Positions 37,192 through 46,491 of a DNA stretch of 64,000 bases are shown in pieces. A model generated the notes under the pieces. The model did no database searches and had not been told where the DNA came from. It worked only from the letters and a program-made list of their open reading frames with translations. This DNA comes from Sphingobacteriaceae bacterium DW12 (lineage in GTDB: Bacteria; Bacteroidota; Bacteroidia; Sphingobacteriales; Sphingobacteriaceae). The stretch lies in assembly GCA_000783305.1 (NCBI GenBank), contig JROE01000007.1:186001-250000 (forward strand), given 5' to 3'. Made by a program: the position numbers and the translations under genes. Position 1 is the stretch's first letter, and every line of letters begins with the position of its first letter.

Positions 37192-38196
37192 ATGAAAGCA
37201 AAAATAGCATTATTAACTGGAGGATATACAGGCGAATCGGAAGTTTCTTTCAAAAGTTCAGCTTTCGTATATGCTAAGATAGACCATGAAAAATATGATG
37301 TCTACCTTATTACGATTACTAAAGAACACTGGTTTTATGTTAATGACGCTGGAATTAAACATGCAATTTCAAGAGAAGATTTTACGCTTCAATTGGAAGA
37401 CAGAAAGATTCATTTTGATTTGGCTTTTATTATGATCCATGGGACTCCAGGAGAAGACGGTAGACTGCAGGGATATTTTGACATGTTGGATATTCCATAT
37501 ACATCTTGTGACGCACTGACCTCATCATTGACGATGAATAAAGGATACACAAAATCTGTTTTGCAAGGAATTGACAATCTTCATATGGCAAAATCTGTTT
37601 TGCTGTTTGATTCCCAATACGATCATGCCGTTGAGTTAGTCGAGGCCAACCTGGCTCTTCCATATTTTGTGAAACCCAATGCCGGAGGCAGTAGCATTGG
37701 TATGACTAAGGTGAAGACCGCCACTGAGCTGCCTGATGCCATTGCCAAAGCATTTAATGCCGAAAATACAGGCAAGCAGGTGATTGTTGAAGAGTTTGTT
37801 ACTGGACGTGAGTTTTCAGAGGGGGTATATAGAAATGAGCAAGGAGAGTTGGTCGTGTTGCCAGCGACAGAGGTAAGGACTACGCGTGAGTTTTTTGATT
37901 ACGAAGCCAAGTATACGCCGGGTCTGACTGAAGAAATTACACCAGCAGATTTGACCACATTACAAACGACAAGAATTGCACAATTACTTAGAGAAATCTA
38001 TGTACGACTCAACTGTAAAGGCATGGTTCGTATTGATTTTTTTCTTGAAAAGGACACGGATAAATTCTATTTTATTGAGATCAATACCATACCTGGTCAA
38101 ACACCCCAAAGCTTCATCCCCCAACAAGTACGAGCGGCAGGGATGAGTGAGACAGAATTCTATGGGCAGTTGATCGAAGTCGCGTTAAAGAAGTAA
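37192..38196 (+). CDS. ddl: D-alanine--D-alanine ligase
   Basis: ATP-grasp enzyme that makes the D-Ala-D-Ala terminus of the peptidoglycan stem. It has 334 residues. The N-terminal LLTGGYTGESEVSFKSS, the middle FVKPNAGGSSIGMTKV nucleotide-binding loop, and the C-terminal VRIDFFLE and FIEINTIPGQTPQSF segments (metal and substrate binding) are all present. It is monocistronic, outside the dcw cluster, and divergent from the PASTA-mltG unit. A hairpin with T-rich flanks follows at 38222. Confidence 0.97.
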   Translation: MKAKIALLTGGYTGESEVSFKSSAFVYAKIDHEKYDVYLITITKEHWFYVNDAGIKHAISREDFTLQLEDRKIHFDLAFIMIHGTPGEDGRLQGYFDMLDIPYTSCDALTSSLTMNKGYTKSVLQGIDNLHMAKSVLLFDSQYDHAVELVEANLALPYFVKPNAGGSSIGMTKVKTATELPDAIAKAFNAENTGKQVIVEEFVTGREFSEGVYRNEQGELVVLPATEVRTTREFFDYEAKYTPGLTEEITPADLTTLQTTRIAQLLREIYVRLNCKGMVRIDFFLEKDTDKFYFIEINTIPGQTPQSFIPQQVRAAGMSETEFYGQLIEVALKK

Positions 38197-38221
38197 TTAA
38201 GGTGTAACGTTGCCTTGTTGG

Positions 38222-38253
38222 GAAAGGGGAGATAATTACACTATCCTCCCTTT
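38222..38253. terminator. Probable bidirectional terminator between ddl and the serine hydrolase gene
   Basis: GAAAGGGGAGATA pairs with TATCCTCCCTTTC with one mismatch and one wobble. It lies between convergent genes, with T-rich sequence after it on the plus strand. Confidence 0.5.
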
Positions 38254-38265
38254 CTTAATAGTTTT

Positions 38266-39519
38266 TTACTTTAGTCTTTTTCCGAAATCAAACTTGCTCA
38301 GGTCGGGTTTTACTTCCTTCACCCGTTTCAACTCTTCTTGGTATAATATTCGACCCAAATTTTTCAAGAAGGGGTAAGTAACAGTTTCGTATTCATATAT
38401 ACCGTCATTGTAAATCTCATTGGCATTGGCTTGCACCACCACTGTGAGGAGAAACTCCACACCATTTTTAAAGTCTACGATATAGGCATTGTCAATATTG
38501 TATCCGTAGGAGTCTCCATACTTATTAAAGATTCGAATGTTCGGATTTAAAACTGCATTTTTTTCCCTGCCATAAAAGAGTAATTTACTATAGGTCGGCC
38601 AAAATTCCACAGTGTCATAGCTGGGATAATTGGATTCATGTGGATACATAGACATGTAATCATATAATAGGCGGTAGTCCCTTTCTTGTAGGCAGAATCG
38701 CTCTGATACAGGAAATGACTCTGGAAATAGCAGTTTTCTTAAGATCATCTGTTGGTCTTCAATAGTATATACATTCAGTCCTTCAAAGCTCCAAGGCTCA
38801 TACACCACTTCATCTTTTTCGTTCATGTAACCCTTGCCCTGTACTGTGTTTTGTAAGACAATGGGATAGTCACTAGCGTCATATTGAGCGGCCTGTTGAT
38901 AGACAATCGTATCATTCAGGAAGAAGGTAATGGGATTGGTATGCTTAGACCATATTCCTTTATCACCAATCGCCAACCGATTCACAATACGGCTGTGCTT
39001 TGCTCCATGTTTTTTTAGCTTTTTATTGAGTTCCGCTCTACCAATAAACTCATAAAGTCTATTTTGGGCATCATTGTCACTCGTCAATAGGATTTTACGA
39101 ACATATTGAGCTATCGAAGGAAGTCCATTCATCGCAGACAGGTCAGTGTAGACACTAGATTGTTTGTCAAATGCCGAATCGATTCGTAGAGGAGTATCCG
39201 AAGTAAGCCCCTTTATGTCTAACTCATTGATTTTTTCCAATGCAAATATAGCGGTCGGTAATTTCACCGTGCTAGCTGGATAGAAATACCATTCCGAATC
39301 CAATCTATATGAAAAGGATTGAAAACTCGCAACATTCTTCTTATTTCGATTGATTTGTGTAAATAAGATTTGCACCTCGTGATGTTGAGGATGATTAAGG
39401 ACGTCTGCGAAGACATCAGAATGTTTTTGCAGGAGCTGCTTTAAGTACGTAGTATCTGTGCTTTGTGCGAAGCTATTCATAGCAAGTAAACTCAATAGTA
39501 AACAACATGTCTTTTTCAT
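38266..39519 (-). CDS. Secreted class A beta-lactamase-related serine hydrolase
   Basis: The start at 39519 gives the signal peptide MKKTCCLLLSLLAMNSFAQ; a Met four codons upstream is equally possible, and the longer extension to 39627 is not. The mature protein (about 400 residues) has the serine nucleophile motif STVK (in YPASTVKLPT), an SDN motif (LLTSDNDAQ) and a KYG in the place of the usual KTG (NKYGDSYGYN). This is the penicillin-recognising fold, but the protein is longer than true class A enzymes (about 290), with insertions. It may act on peptidoglycan or another periplasmic amide/ester; antibiotic resistance is not implied. Confidence 0.85.
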   Translation of the reverse strand: MKKTCCLLLSLLAMNSFAQSTDTTYLKQLLQKHSDVFADVLNHPQHHEVQILFTQINRNKKNVASFQSFSYRLDSEWYFYPASTVKLPTAIFALEKINELDIKGLTSDTPLRIDSAFDKQSSVYTDLSAMNGLPSIAQYVRKILLTSDNDAQNRLYEFIGRAELNKKLKKHGAKHSRIVNRLAIGDKGIWSKHTNPITFFLNDTIVYQQAAQYDASDYPIVLQNTVQGKGYMNEKDEVVYEPWSFEGLNVYTIEDQQMILRKLLFPESFPVSERFCLQERDYRLLYDYMSMYPHESNYPSYDTVEFWPTYSKLLFYGREKNAVLNPNIRIFNKYGDSYGYNIDNAYIVDFKNGVEFLLTVVVQANANEIYNDGIYEYETVTYPFLKNLGRILYQEELKRVKEVKPDLSKFDFGKRLK

Positions 39520-39688
39520 TTGGTTAGGCATTGGATATTTTAAAGTATTCACGAATAGTTCCCATCCAAGTGCGAGTTGGGTAGTCCATTTAGGTGAATG
39601 AATAATGATGATACATAGGTCGAGCACTGATGTTTAAAGCTTATTCTTGAGTGAAGGTAGTCAAAATTTGCATAAAAATGCAAATAGG

Positions 39689-41014
39689 CTAAGAATTTGA
39701 GAGTGCCGATTTGTAACGCACAAGAGCTCGCTCTCTGGCCCAAGAGTGGTCGACAATGGGTTGAGGGTAAGTTAGTTCTTGAAATTCGGGAACCCATTTT
39801 TTAATATAAATCAATTGAGGGTCAAATTTTTTCAACTGCAGCGTTGGATTGAATATGCGGAAATATGGAGCCGCGTCCATACCACACCCTGCGGCCCATT
39901 GCCAATTGCCGACATTGGCACTTTGATCATAGTCGAGCAACTTTTGAGCGAAGTAAGCCTCACCCCATCGCCAATCAATGAGCAAGTGTTTGCATAGAAA
40001 GCTAGCAGTAAGCATACGGACACGATTGTGCATAAAACCCGTAGCATTCAACTCGCGCATTCCTGCATCGACGAGCGGGTATCCAGTCTTTCCTTTACAC
40101 CAAGCTTCGAATTGTAGCGTGTCATTCTCCCAAACAATGTAATCGTACTTTTTGTAAAAAGCGGTATTAATCATATTGGGGAAATGCCACAAGTTCATCA
40201 TGAAAAATTCCCGCCAAATCAGTTCGCTTAGAAAAGTGTGATCTTGATTTGCGTAAGCTTTGGAAACTAGATTTCGTATGCTAATAGTCCCAAATCGCAA
40301 ATGTAATCCCAGACGAGAAGTGCCCTTATCTAGCCCAGGTATATCTCTTGTATTGGGATAGTGAGTTATGATATTACCAGTTATCATATCAGGCGGAAAT
40401 TCGATATTCGACTTTGTAAACCCGATTTGAGAAAGCGTATGTAGGGCGTTTTTTGACGGGTAGAGCATGTCGAGTTGCTCCTGTGAGGGAAATACTAGAA
40501 GCTGTGTTTCATCTTGTTCGAGCTTATCTATCCACTTATTCTTATATGGTGTATAGACGGTATAAGGTGTGCCGTCACCTTTTACAATTTCCGCTCTATC
40601 GAAGATGACTTGGTCTTTGAACAAATAGAAATCTACATTGCTTCTCGATAGTAAGTTCTCAATTTCTTGATCCCTTTGAGAAGCCAAAGGTTCATAGTCT
40701 CTATTGGCAAATACTGCCTTTGGAGCATATGTGGATAGTATTTCTTTCCATATTTTCTTAGGATCTCCAAAGTAAGTTTTGATACTTGAGCCACAAGGTT
40801 CCAATAGGCTCTGGATTTGCGAAAGTCGTTCATGGATGAACGTTACTCTTGCATCCTCCTTATTCTCAATTTGAGATAGTATACTGGTGTCAAAGATAAA
40901 AACAGGTTGAACTCTCCCCCCAGACACCAAAGCCCGATATAAGGCATGATTGTCCGTCAGACGAAGGTCACGACGAAACCAATAAATAACTAATTCACCA
41001 TCCGTCACATTCAT
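39689..41014 (-). CDS. phrB: Deoxyribodipyrimidine photo-lyase (cryptochrome/photolyase family)
   Basis: Light-driven DNA repair enzyme of 441 residues. The N-terminal Rossmann-like antenna domain (VIYWFRRDLRLTDNHAL) is followed by the C-terminal helical FAD domain with the conserved WREFFM, FMHNRVRM and DYDQSANVGNWQWAAG segments. The conserved Asn of the NWQW region supports a functional cyclobutane-dimer photolyase. It overlaps folA by 4 bp, so it is translated from the folate operon. This is of note because many class I photolyases use a methenyl-tetrahydrofolate antenna. Confidence 0.94.
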   Translation of the reverse strand: MNVTDGELVIYWFRRDLRLTDNHALYRALVSGGRVQPVFIFDTSILSQIENKEDARVTFIHERLSQIQSLLEPCGSSIKTYFGDPKKIWKEILSTYAPKAVFANRDYEPLASQRDQEIENLLSRSNVDFYLFKDQVIFDRAEIVKGDGTPYTVYTPYKNKWIDKLEQDETQLLVFPSQEQLDMLYPSKNALHTLSQIGFTKSNIEFPPDMITGNIITHYPNTRDIPGLDKGTSRLGLHLRFGTISIRNLVSKAYANQDHTFLSELIWREFFMMNLWHFPNMINTAFYKKYDYIVWENDTLQFEAWCKGKTGYPLVDAGMRELNATGFMHNRVRMLTASFLCKHLLIDWRWGEAYFAQKLLDYDQSANVGNWQWAAGCGMDAAPYFRIFNPTLQLKKFDPQLIYIKKWVPEFQELTYPQPIVDHSWARERALVRYKSALSNS

Positions 41015-41511
41015 TTGGCTTGGCGAACATATACTTGGAATGTATATGCAAATGCATGCTTTTCATCTGCCTCATGTCTCTCTTCACTTTCTAATAGCCA
41101 TTCTTGTGGAGCAAGTTCTGGGAATTTGGCATCCCCATCTAACTCGGTATGTACACGAGTAAGCAATACCCGGTTTGCAAAAGGCAGGCTTTGCACATAA
41201 ATATTGGCACCGCCGATAATAAATATCTCCCGTTCATCTCGACAATAAAGCAAAGCTTCGTTCAGGCTATTGGCCGTATCCACTTCTGGCGGATTGAAGT
41301 CTTGATTACGAGTTACCACGATATTACGACGTTCGGGAAGGGGCTTGCCAATGGCATCAAAAGTCTTTCTACCCATGATAACACTGTGTCCTAATGTGAC
41401 TTTTTTGAAATATTTAAAATCATTAGGCAAGTGCCAAGGCATCTGATTGTTCTTTCCTATGATATTGTTCTCCGTAGCTGCTACGATTAAAGTTATGGTA
41501 AGATTGTTCAT
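41011..41511 (-). CDS. folA: Dihydrofolate reductase
   Basis: A 166-residue NADPH-dependent enzyme that regenerates tetrahydrofolate. It has the N-terminal AATENNIIGKNNQMPWHLPNDF segment (active-site Trp and Asp), GHSVIMGRKTFDAIG, and FIIGGANIY for cofactor binding. It follows thyA by 99 bp and overlaps phrB by 4 bp. The gene order thyA-folA is metabolically coherent, because ThyA produces the dihydrofolate that FolA reduces. Confidence 0.97.
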   Translation of the reverse strand: MNNLTITLIVAATENNIIGKNNQMPWHLPNDFKYFKKVTLGHSVIMGRKTFDAIGKPLPERRNIVVTRNQDFNPPEVDTANSLNEALLYCRDEREIFIIGGANIYVQSLPFANRVLLTRVHTELDGDAKFPELAPQEWLLESEERHEADEKHAFAYTFQVYVRQAK

Positions 41512-41610
41512 TGTTTTTGGAATAAGGATAATAGGATTAAGAGTAGAAAAAAGTAATTCAATATTTTTAATCTTCCTAGTTCATTTTTAAATCTTAATCT
41601 TCTTTAATAC

Positions 41611-42432
41611 CTATACAGCAACAGGTGCTTTGATATGCGGATGAGATTCATAGTTGACCAGTTCAAAATCTTCAAACTTAAAGTCAAATATATTCTTGAC
41701 TGCGGGATTTATTTTTATTTGGGGCAGGGCCAAAGGTGTTCTGCTTAATTGCAACTCAGTCTGTTCAAAATGATTGCTATAAATATGTGCATCCCCTAGG
41801 GTATGAATGAATTCGGATGCCTCCATATCACAAACTTGTGCTACCATCATTGTCAATAATGCATATGACGCAATATTGAAAGGCACACCTAAGAAGATAT
41901 CAGCACTTCGTTGATAGAGTTGACAAGAGAGCTGTGGTTTTAATATTCCTTTGTCTGGTTGTGCAGGTGCTACATAAAATTGAAAAAAAGCGTGACAGGG
42001 AGGTAAAGCCATATTTTCGATTTCTGCAACATTCCATGCCGATACAATAATCCTTCGCGAGTCAGGTGTATTTTTCAATTGTGAGATGATTTGTGCAATT
42101 TGATCGATATGTCGCCCGTCTGGTGTTGGCCAAGAACGCCATTGCGAGCCATATACAGGTCCTAGATTGCCCTCTTCATCAGCCCATTCATCCCAGATAC
42201 TTACCCCATTTTCTTTTAAATATTGGATATTTGTTTCACCTTTTAAAAACCAGATAAGCTCGTGTAGAATCGAGCGAAGATGCAATTTTTTAGTCGTTAC
42301 AAGTGGAAACCCCTCCTTCAAATCAAAACGCATCTGATAACCAAATACACTTTTCGTTCCGGTACCTGTACGGTCAGTTTTGACGACACCATGGTTATAT
42401 ACGTGTTGTAAGAGATCTAGATATTGTTTCAT
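41611..42432 (-). CDS. thyA: Thymidylate synthase
   Basis: Makes dTMP from dUMP using methylene-tetrahydrofolate. The start at [15 protein letters not shown] (42432) gives 273 residues, close to the E. coli 264; upstream in-frame codons are rejected. The catalytic Cys is in [12 protein letters not shown], and substrate residues are in [18 protein letters not shown]. First gene of the thyA-folA-phrB unit, divergent from mtaB across 110 bp. Confidence 0.97.
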   Translation of the reverse strand: MKQYLDLLQHVYNHGVVKTDRTGTGTKSVFGYQMRFDLKEGFPLVTTKKLHLRSILHELIWFLKGETNIQYLKENGVSIWDEWADEEGNLGPVYGSQWRSWPTPDGRHIDQIAQIISQLKNTPDSRRIIVSAWNVAEIENMALPPCHAFFQFYVAPAQPDKGILKPQLSCQLYQRSADIFLGVPFNIASYALLTMMVAQVCDMEASEFIHTLGDAHIYSNHFEQTELQLSRTPLALPQIKINPAVKNIFDFKFEDFELVNYESHPHIKAPVAV

Positions 42433-42524
42433 GATTTTTATTAAAAGACTAGACGAAGATAAGAGATTTAAGACCATTGAAGTGTCACAATTTTTCAACA
42501 ACTCACATTTTGCCAGTTTTTATG

Positions 42525-42532
42525 TATTTTTG
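42525..42532 (+). promoter_or_regulatory. mtaB -7 promoter box, near-leaderless transcript
   Basis: TATTTTTG matches TAnnTTTG and ends only 10 bp before the mtaB ATG, so the mRNA should have a leader of a few bases at most. The -33 element is unclear: the nearest TTTG (42509-42512) is only 12 bp upstream. Confidence 0.45.
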
Positions 42533-42542
42533 CAGAATTATC

Positions 42543-43862
42543 ATGAACAAAAAAGTAGCTTTCTATACCCTTGGATGTAAACTCAATTTTTCAGAGACAT
42601 CTTCTATTGGCCGTGTTTTTAAAGATGCAGGCTATGAAACCACATCTTTTAATAGCCAAGCAGATGTATATGTAATCAACACATGTTCGGTTACTGACAA
42701 TGCAGATAAGAAGTGTAGGAAGGTAGTAAAAGAGGCTTTAAAATATTCGCCCAATGCATATATCACTATTGTAGGGTGTTATGCGCAGTTAAAGCCACAA
42801 GAGATTGCGGATATTCCTGGAGTAGATATGGTATTAGGAGCTGCCGAGAAGTTTAACATCATAGCGCATATCAATGATTTGACCAAACAAGAGAAGACCA
42901 TTGTTCATAATGCTCCTATTGATGAAACCAATCAATTCGTTTCCGCATATTCAATCGGCGATCGTACGCGTACATTTTTGAAGGTGCAGGATGGTTGTGA
43001 TTATTCCTGTACATTTTGTACCATTCCGTTGGCTCGTGGAGCAAGTCGTTCGGGTACCATTGAAGATATCGTTCGTCAAGCCAAAGAAATAGCCGATTCT
43101 GGTGTTAAGGAAATTGTATTGACGGGTGTTAATATTGGAGATTTTGGAATACGGGATGGTAGACGAGAAGATCGGTTTTTGGACTTAGTTACCGCGTTGG
43201 ATGAAGTAGACGGTATCGATCGTATTCGAATTTCATCTATAGAACCCAATTTGTTATCAACCGATATCATTGAGTTTGTTGCACAATCTAAGCGATTTGT
43301 GCCCCATTTCCACATGCCCCTACAGTCGGGCAGCGACAAAGTATTAGGGCTTATGCGCCGCAGGTACAAACGTGAGTTGTACGCGGAGCGTGTAGAAAAA
43401 ATAAAAGCTTTGATGCCTGATTGTTGCATAGGCGTAGATGTTATTGTTGGATTCCCCGGCGAGACCCGCGAAGATTTTTTGGATACCTATCAATTTCTCA
43501 ACGAAATGGATATATCCTATCTGCATGTATTTACGTATTCCGAACGTGAAAATACCATTGCCTCACAAATGGAAGGTGTAGTACCAGGAGCGCAGCGTAG
43601 CGATAGAAGCAAAATGTTACATATTCTTTCGGAAAAAAAACGTCGAGCATTTTATGAGAAACAATTAGACAAGATGGGGCAGGTATTATTTGAAGGCGAT
43701 GAGAAAGAAGGATACATGCATGGTTTTTCTAAGAACTATGTGAAAGTGCGCACTCCATATGATCCATTATTGGTCAATGAAGTCATTCCCGTCAAATTTA
43801 CATCTATAACGGATAGCTGTGAGGTCGAAGTAGAGGAGCTCCCTGAGGCGCTGGTGCATTAG
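42543..43862 (+). CDS. mtaB: tRNA N6-threonylcarbamoyladenosine (37)-C2-methylthiotransferase
   Basis: Radical SAM enzyme of the methylthiotransferase family that converts t6A37 to ms2t6A. The start MNKKVAFYTLGCKLN (42543) gives 439 residues. The N-terminal UPF0004 domain carries Cys residues near 12, 47 and 81 (TLGCKLN, INTCSVT, VGCYAQL) for the auxiliary cluster. The radical SAM cluster is C152, C156 and C159 (DGCDYSCTFC), and a C-terminal TRAM-like domain follows. MtaB rather than MiaB or RimO is indicated by TLGCKLN. It needs the t6A made by the TsaB pathway. Its last 4 bp overlap convergent eamA. Confidence 0.95.
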   Translation: MNKKVAFYTLGCKLNFSETSSIGRVFKDAGYETTSFNSQADVYVINTCSVTDNADKKCRKVVKEALKYSPNAYITIVGCYAQLKPQEIADIPGVDMVLGAAEKFNIIAHINDLTKQEKTIVHNAPIDETNQFVSAYSIGDRTRTFLKVQDGCDYSCTFCTIPLARGASRSGTIEDIVRQAKEIADSGVKEIVLTGVNIGDFGIRDGRREDRFLDLVTALDEVDGIDRIRISSIEPNLLSTDIIEFVAQSKRFVPHFHMPLQSGSDKVLGLMRRRYKRELYAERVEKIKALMPDCCIGVDVIVGFPGETREDFLDTYQFLNEMDISYLHVFTYSERENTIASQMEGVVPGAQRSDRSKMLHILSEKKRRAFYEKQLDKMGQVLFEGDEKEGYMHGFSKNYVKVRTPYDPLLVNEVIPVKFTSITDSCEVEVEELPEALVH

Positions 43863-44767
43863 TGGTATCGGCCATCATCTTCTTTATTCCGAATATTCAT
43901 CCAGACTACGATTATCAGAATCAAGACGACTCCTATCCACTGGAGAGTGGTTACAGGTTCCAGAAGTACAAAATAAGACATGCCGACCGCGACAGGAAGC
44001 TCTGCCGCACTTAAGATGCTGCTCAATGAAACTCCTATCTTGGGGATTCCGTATGCAAACAGTAGGGGAGGAAGTACAGTTCCGAAGATAGAAAGTATGA
44101 GACCAAAGTGCCAGAGCCCATTTCCCAGTTCGCCGGAGAATAGGTTGAACGGTCGGAATAACGCAAAGATTAAAATGAAGGATCCAGTAACCATTAATGC
44201 ACTTTTTTGAATGGGTGGGTAGTCGTTGCCCACACGTCCGTTGACGATTAGAAATACAGCATAGCCCGTAGCTGCCAATATCCCATAACCTACTCCCATT
44301 AAGTCAAAGGATTCAATTCCCTTATCTACTAAACCGGTAGCTAGGAGTGTACATATGAGAATGACTGCAATGCCGATTGATTGCTTTTTACTAGGTACGA
44401 CACGGAAGACAATGTACTCAATCAGTGCACCTATCCAAATATATTGCATGAGTAAGACAATAGCCAATGATGCTGGAACTAGCGATACGCATTTATAGTA
44501 TAAGATACTGACCAGTCCCGTAGAAAATCCGCTTATCACAATAGTCCACATCTTACTTCTTTTTGGGTAGCTATCTAATCTCTTTTTATTAAATAGTTGC
44601 ATGCCAAGATAGATGATCCACAAGATTACCATTCCAAATAGTACTTGCATCCCGATAACTTCTGAAAGTGTGAAATTTTGGGAATATGCTTGTTTCACAA
44701 ATGTGGATAGTATACCAAAACTACCTGCACCAATAAATACGGCTAATACACCCTTTAATTTTCCCAT
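43859..44767 (-). CDS. EamA/DMT superfamily transporter
   Basis: Inner-membrane protein of 302 residues with about ten membrane helices arranged as two EamA repeats (about 7-140 and 155-290). The second repeat has the typical AAELPVAVGMSYFVLLEPVT segment. The substrate cannot be told from sequence; relatives export amino acids, nucleobases or other metabolites. It is a single gene, convergent with mtaB (4 bp overlap at the stops) and divergent from the NlpC/P60 gene. Confidence 0.9.
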   Translation of the reverse strand: MGKLKGVLAVFIGAGSFGILSTFVKQAYSQNFTLSEVIGMQVLFGMVILWIIYLGMQLFNKKRLDSYPKRSKMWTIVISGFSTGLVSILYYKCVSLVPASLAIVLLMQYIWIGALIEYIVFRVVPSKKQSIGIAVILICTLLATGLVDKGIESFDLMGVGYGILAATGYAVFLIVNGRVGNDYPPIQKSALMVTGSFILIFALFRPFNLFSGELGNGLWHFGLILSIFGTVLPPLLFAYGIPKIGVSLSSILSAAELPVAVGMSYFVLLEPVTTLQWIGVVLILIIVVWMNIRNKEDDGRYH

Positions 44768-44915
44768 ATGCTAATGTTCGTGGCAAACCTAAATAATTTC
44801 CTTTACAATATAATTGCCTTAGTCTGTAAACGATGGATTTATTAACATCTTCTTTTTCATTAGAGGTCTTATGTCAGAGGAAAAGTACGAATAGAGCAAG
44901 TTTCCCGTTAATATG

Positions 44916-44946
44916 TTGGTGCCATTTGACGTTTTAAGTACATTTG
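44916..44946 (+). promoter_or_regulatory. Promoter of the NlpC/P60 lipoprotein gene
   Basis: TTG at 44916-44918, a 20 bp spacer and TACATTTG at 44939-44946 match the consensus. The predicted transcription start is near 44953, which rules out the in-frame ATG at 44950 and favours 44965. Confidence 0.55.
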
Positions 44947-44964
44947 CATATGACCAACTTTTAC

Positions 44965-45543
44965 ATGAGGATGCGTTACATTTATTTTTGTTTAACATTT
45001 TTAGTATTGTTGACAGCGTGTAGTACACGTAAAAAGGTTTTGATAGGACCTAATAGTAGACCTATAGGTAGTAATGAGATTCTTTCGGATGCCAGTTCCG
45101 CTAGAAATTTAGATTTAACAGGCAGCAACATGGAGAATTATGCCAAGCTGTTGGGTGTGAATGTGCGAGAGTTAGACAATAGGTATCTTTATGGTTTTAT
45201 CAATCAATGGATTGGTAGTCCGCATCGCCTTGGTGGACAGAATAAGAATGGGATAGATTGTTCGGCTTTTGTGGGTATACTCTACAAAGATGTCTATAGT
45301 AAGATTATTCCACGTACATCTCGTGATATTGAGACTGTCGTAAAAAACAAGAAGGAGGGTCAACTTAAGGAGGGAGATCTTGTTTTTTTCTCTTTTGGAG
45401 GTAAGGCAATCGATCATGTAGGCGTGTACCTACATAATCACAAATTTGTCCATGTGTCTACTCGTAAGGGCGTGATTATTTCAGACCTGACCGATTCGTG
45501 GTATGCCAAATACTTCACAGGAGCAGGTGCTTTGAAAATCTAA
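44965..45543 (+). CDS. NlpC/P60 family (C40) peptidoglycan endopeptidase lipoprotein
   Basis: Cell-wall cysteine peptidase expected to cut stem peptides. The start is set at 44965 because the promoter box ends at 44946; this gives MRMRYIYFCLTFLVLLTAC with a lipobox LTAC. The C40 domain (about 70-190) has the catalytic Cys in NGIDCSAFVGIL, the His in AIDHVGVYLH and a downstream His in KFVHVST. The 192-residue length fits the small Spr-like family. It is followed by a separately promoted hypothetical gene. Confidence 0.9.
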   Translation: MRMRYIYFCLTFLVLLTACSTRKKVLIGPNSRPIGSNEILSDASSARNLDLTGSNMENYAKLLGVNVRELDNRYLYGFINQWIGSPHRLGGQNKNGIDCSAFVGILYKDVYSKIIPRTSRDIETVVKNKKEGQLKEGDLVFFSFGGKAIDHVGVYLHNHKFVHVSTRKGVIISDLTDSWYAKYFTGAGALKI

Positions 45544-45587
45544 ACCATTAAAAAAGACGGAAAACTTTTTAGCCTAACATAATTGCG

Positions 45588-45595
45588 TACTTTTG
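45588..45595 (+). promoter_or_regulatory. -7 box upstream of the 45617 gene
   Basis: TACTTTTG matches TAnnTTTG, 21 bp before the start codon; a T-rich stretch (45566-45570) sits about where the -33 element should be. Confidence 0.45.
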
Positions 45596-45616
45596 TCTAA
45601 AATTTAAGATTTAGAG

Positions 45617-46117
45617 ATGAATGTAAATAGTAGAAAGATTTTCATTGGGCTTTGTATTGTTGTGCCTTTCTTATTGTACTGTGTGTTTTATTATTCAAAT
45701 ATGGTGAAGAATGCACCATATCGGTTTGCTGATTTCGAATCCATTGTCATTAAGTACGGTGAACCACATCATATGGTCAATGAGTACAATACCAAAACGC
45801 ATCACTATCAATATCTCGATAAAAATGATGTATTAATCAGTGATACCCTAAAATTGCGTAAAGACGATTTACTTTATCTGCACCGCAAGGCTATGGAGCT
45901 CGGATTTTGGAATCTAGATAACGATATGACAACCCCGCGGCCGGATTCGACAGTGGGACGAGAGATTCCAAGGTTTTATGTCGAATACAACTATAAAGAT
46001 AAATCTAAGAAAGTAACTCTCGATGCAGATTATTCGGGAAATCCCAAAATGAAGGATGCCGCAAAGACCGTGGTGGACGAGATTTTAAAAATGTTGGCCG
46101 AGGCCCAAGCGAGGTAA
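45617..46117 (+). CDS. Hypothetical single-pass membrane protein
   Basis: A 166-residue protein I do not recognise. Residues 7-27 form one hydrophobic helix after a short basic N-terminus, with no lipobox, so the rest (about 135 residues) is probably periplasmic. That part is hydrophilic with alternating beta-like segments (HHYQYLDKNDVLISD, RFYVEYNYKDKSKKVTLDAD) and a C-terminal amphipathic helix (KTVVDEILKMLAEAQAR). It has its own promoter box and a strong terminator at 46214, so it is likely monocistronic and real. No function is proposed. Confidence 0.75.
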   Translation: MNVNSRKIFIGLCIVVPFLLYCVFYYSNMVKNAPYRFADFESIVIKYGEPHHMVNEYNTKTHHYQYLDKNDVLISDTLKLRKDDLLYLHRKAMELGFWNLDNDMTTPRPDSTVGREIPRFYVEYNYKDKSKKVTLDADYSGNPKMKDAAKTVVDEILKMLAEAQAR

Positions 46118-46213
46118 GTATGAAATTCTTAGAGCAGTACCTTTTTGATTCGATAATTGTCTAAGTGACTAGTGGTACGGCTAGTTGTTTAACAAGCAAT
46201 ATATGAATTTGTG

Positions 46214-46245
46214 AAAAGACATCTGGTTAAGATGTCTTTTTTTTT
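46214..46245 (+). terminator. Terminator of the 45617 gene
   Basis: A perfect 10 bp stem AAAAGACATC/GATGTCTTTT with a 7-base loop, followed by further T residues to 46245. Confidence 0.88.
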
Positions 46246-46373
46246 GAGATGCCCCTCCCAATGTATCTGGGATATATACGATGCATTTGTACACGTATTA
46301 ACCAGATGAAAATAATGATGATTTAATTGATGCTTAATGATACCTTAATATCCTGACCCTATATTTGTGTCAG

Positions 46374-46491
46374 AGTAATTTTTGTTTATATCCAATGTTA
46401 GGGTTAAAAATGTTAGCGATCTGTTGTGAAACACATGCGTAACATAGTTTGTTTTAAGATGGAAAAAGGTAGTCGCCAGACTACCTTTTTT
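46374..46491 (+). ncRNA. Candidate small RNA
   Basis: A predicted transcript of about 118 nt starts 7 nt after the TATATTTG box (46360-46367) and ends in the T run of the hairpin at 46463. It contains an internal stem-loop: TGTTA (46411-46415) pairs with TAACA (46440-46444), and an inner TGTT-GTGA-AACA has a GNRA-type loop. No -33 TTTG is present at the right distance, and the second hairpin could instead serve the opposing permease gene, so this is tentative. Confidence 0.35.

Noticed and set aside
38266..39519. Calling the serine hydrolase an antibiotic-resistance beta-lactamase
   Set aside because: It has STVK and SDN but KYG for KTG, is over 100 residues longer than class A enzymes, and lacks a resistance context; only the fold family is supported.
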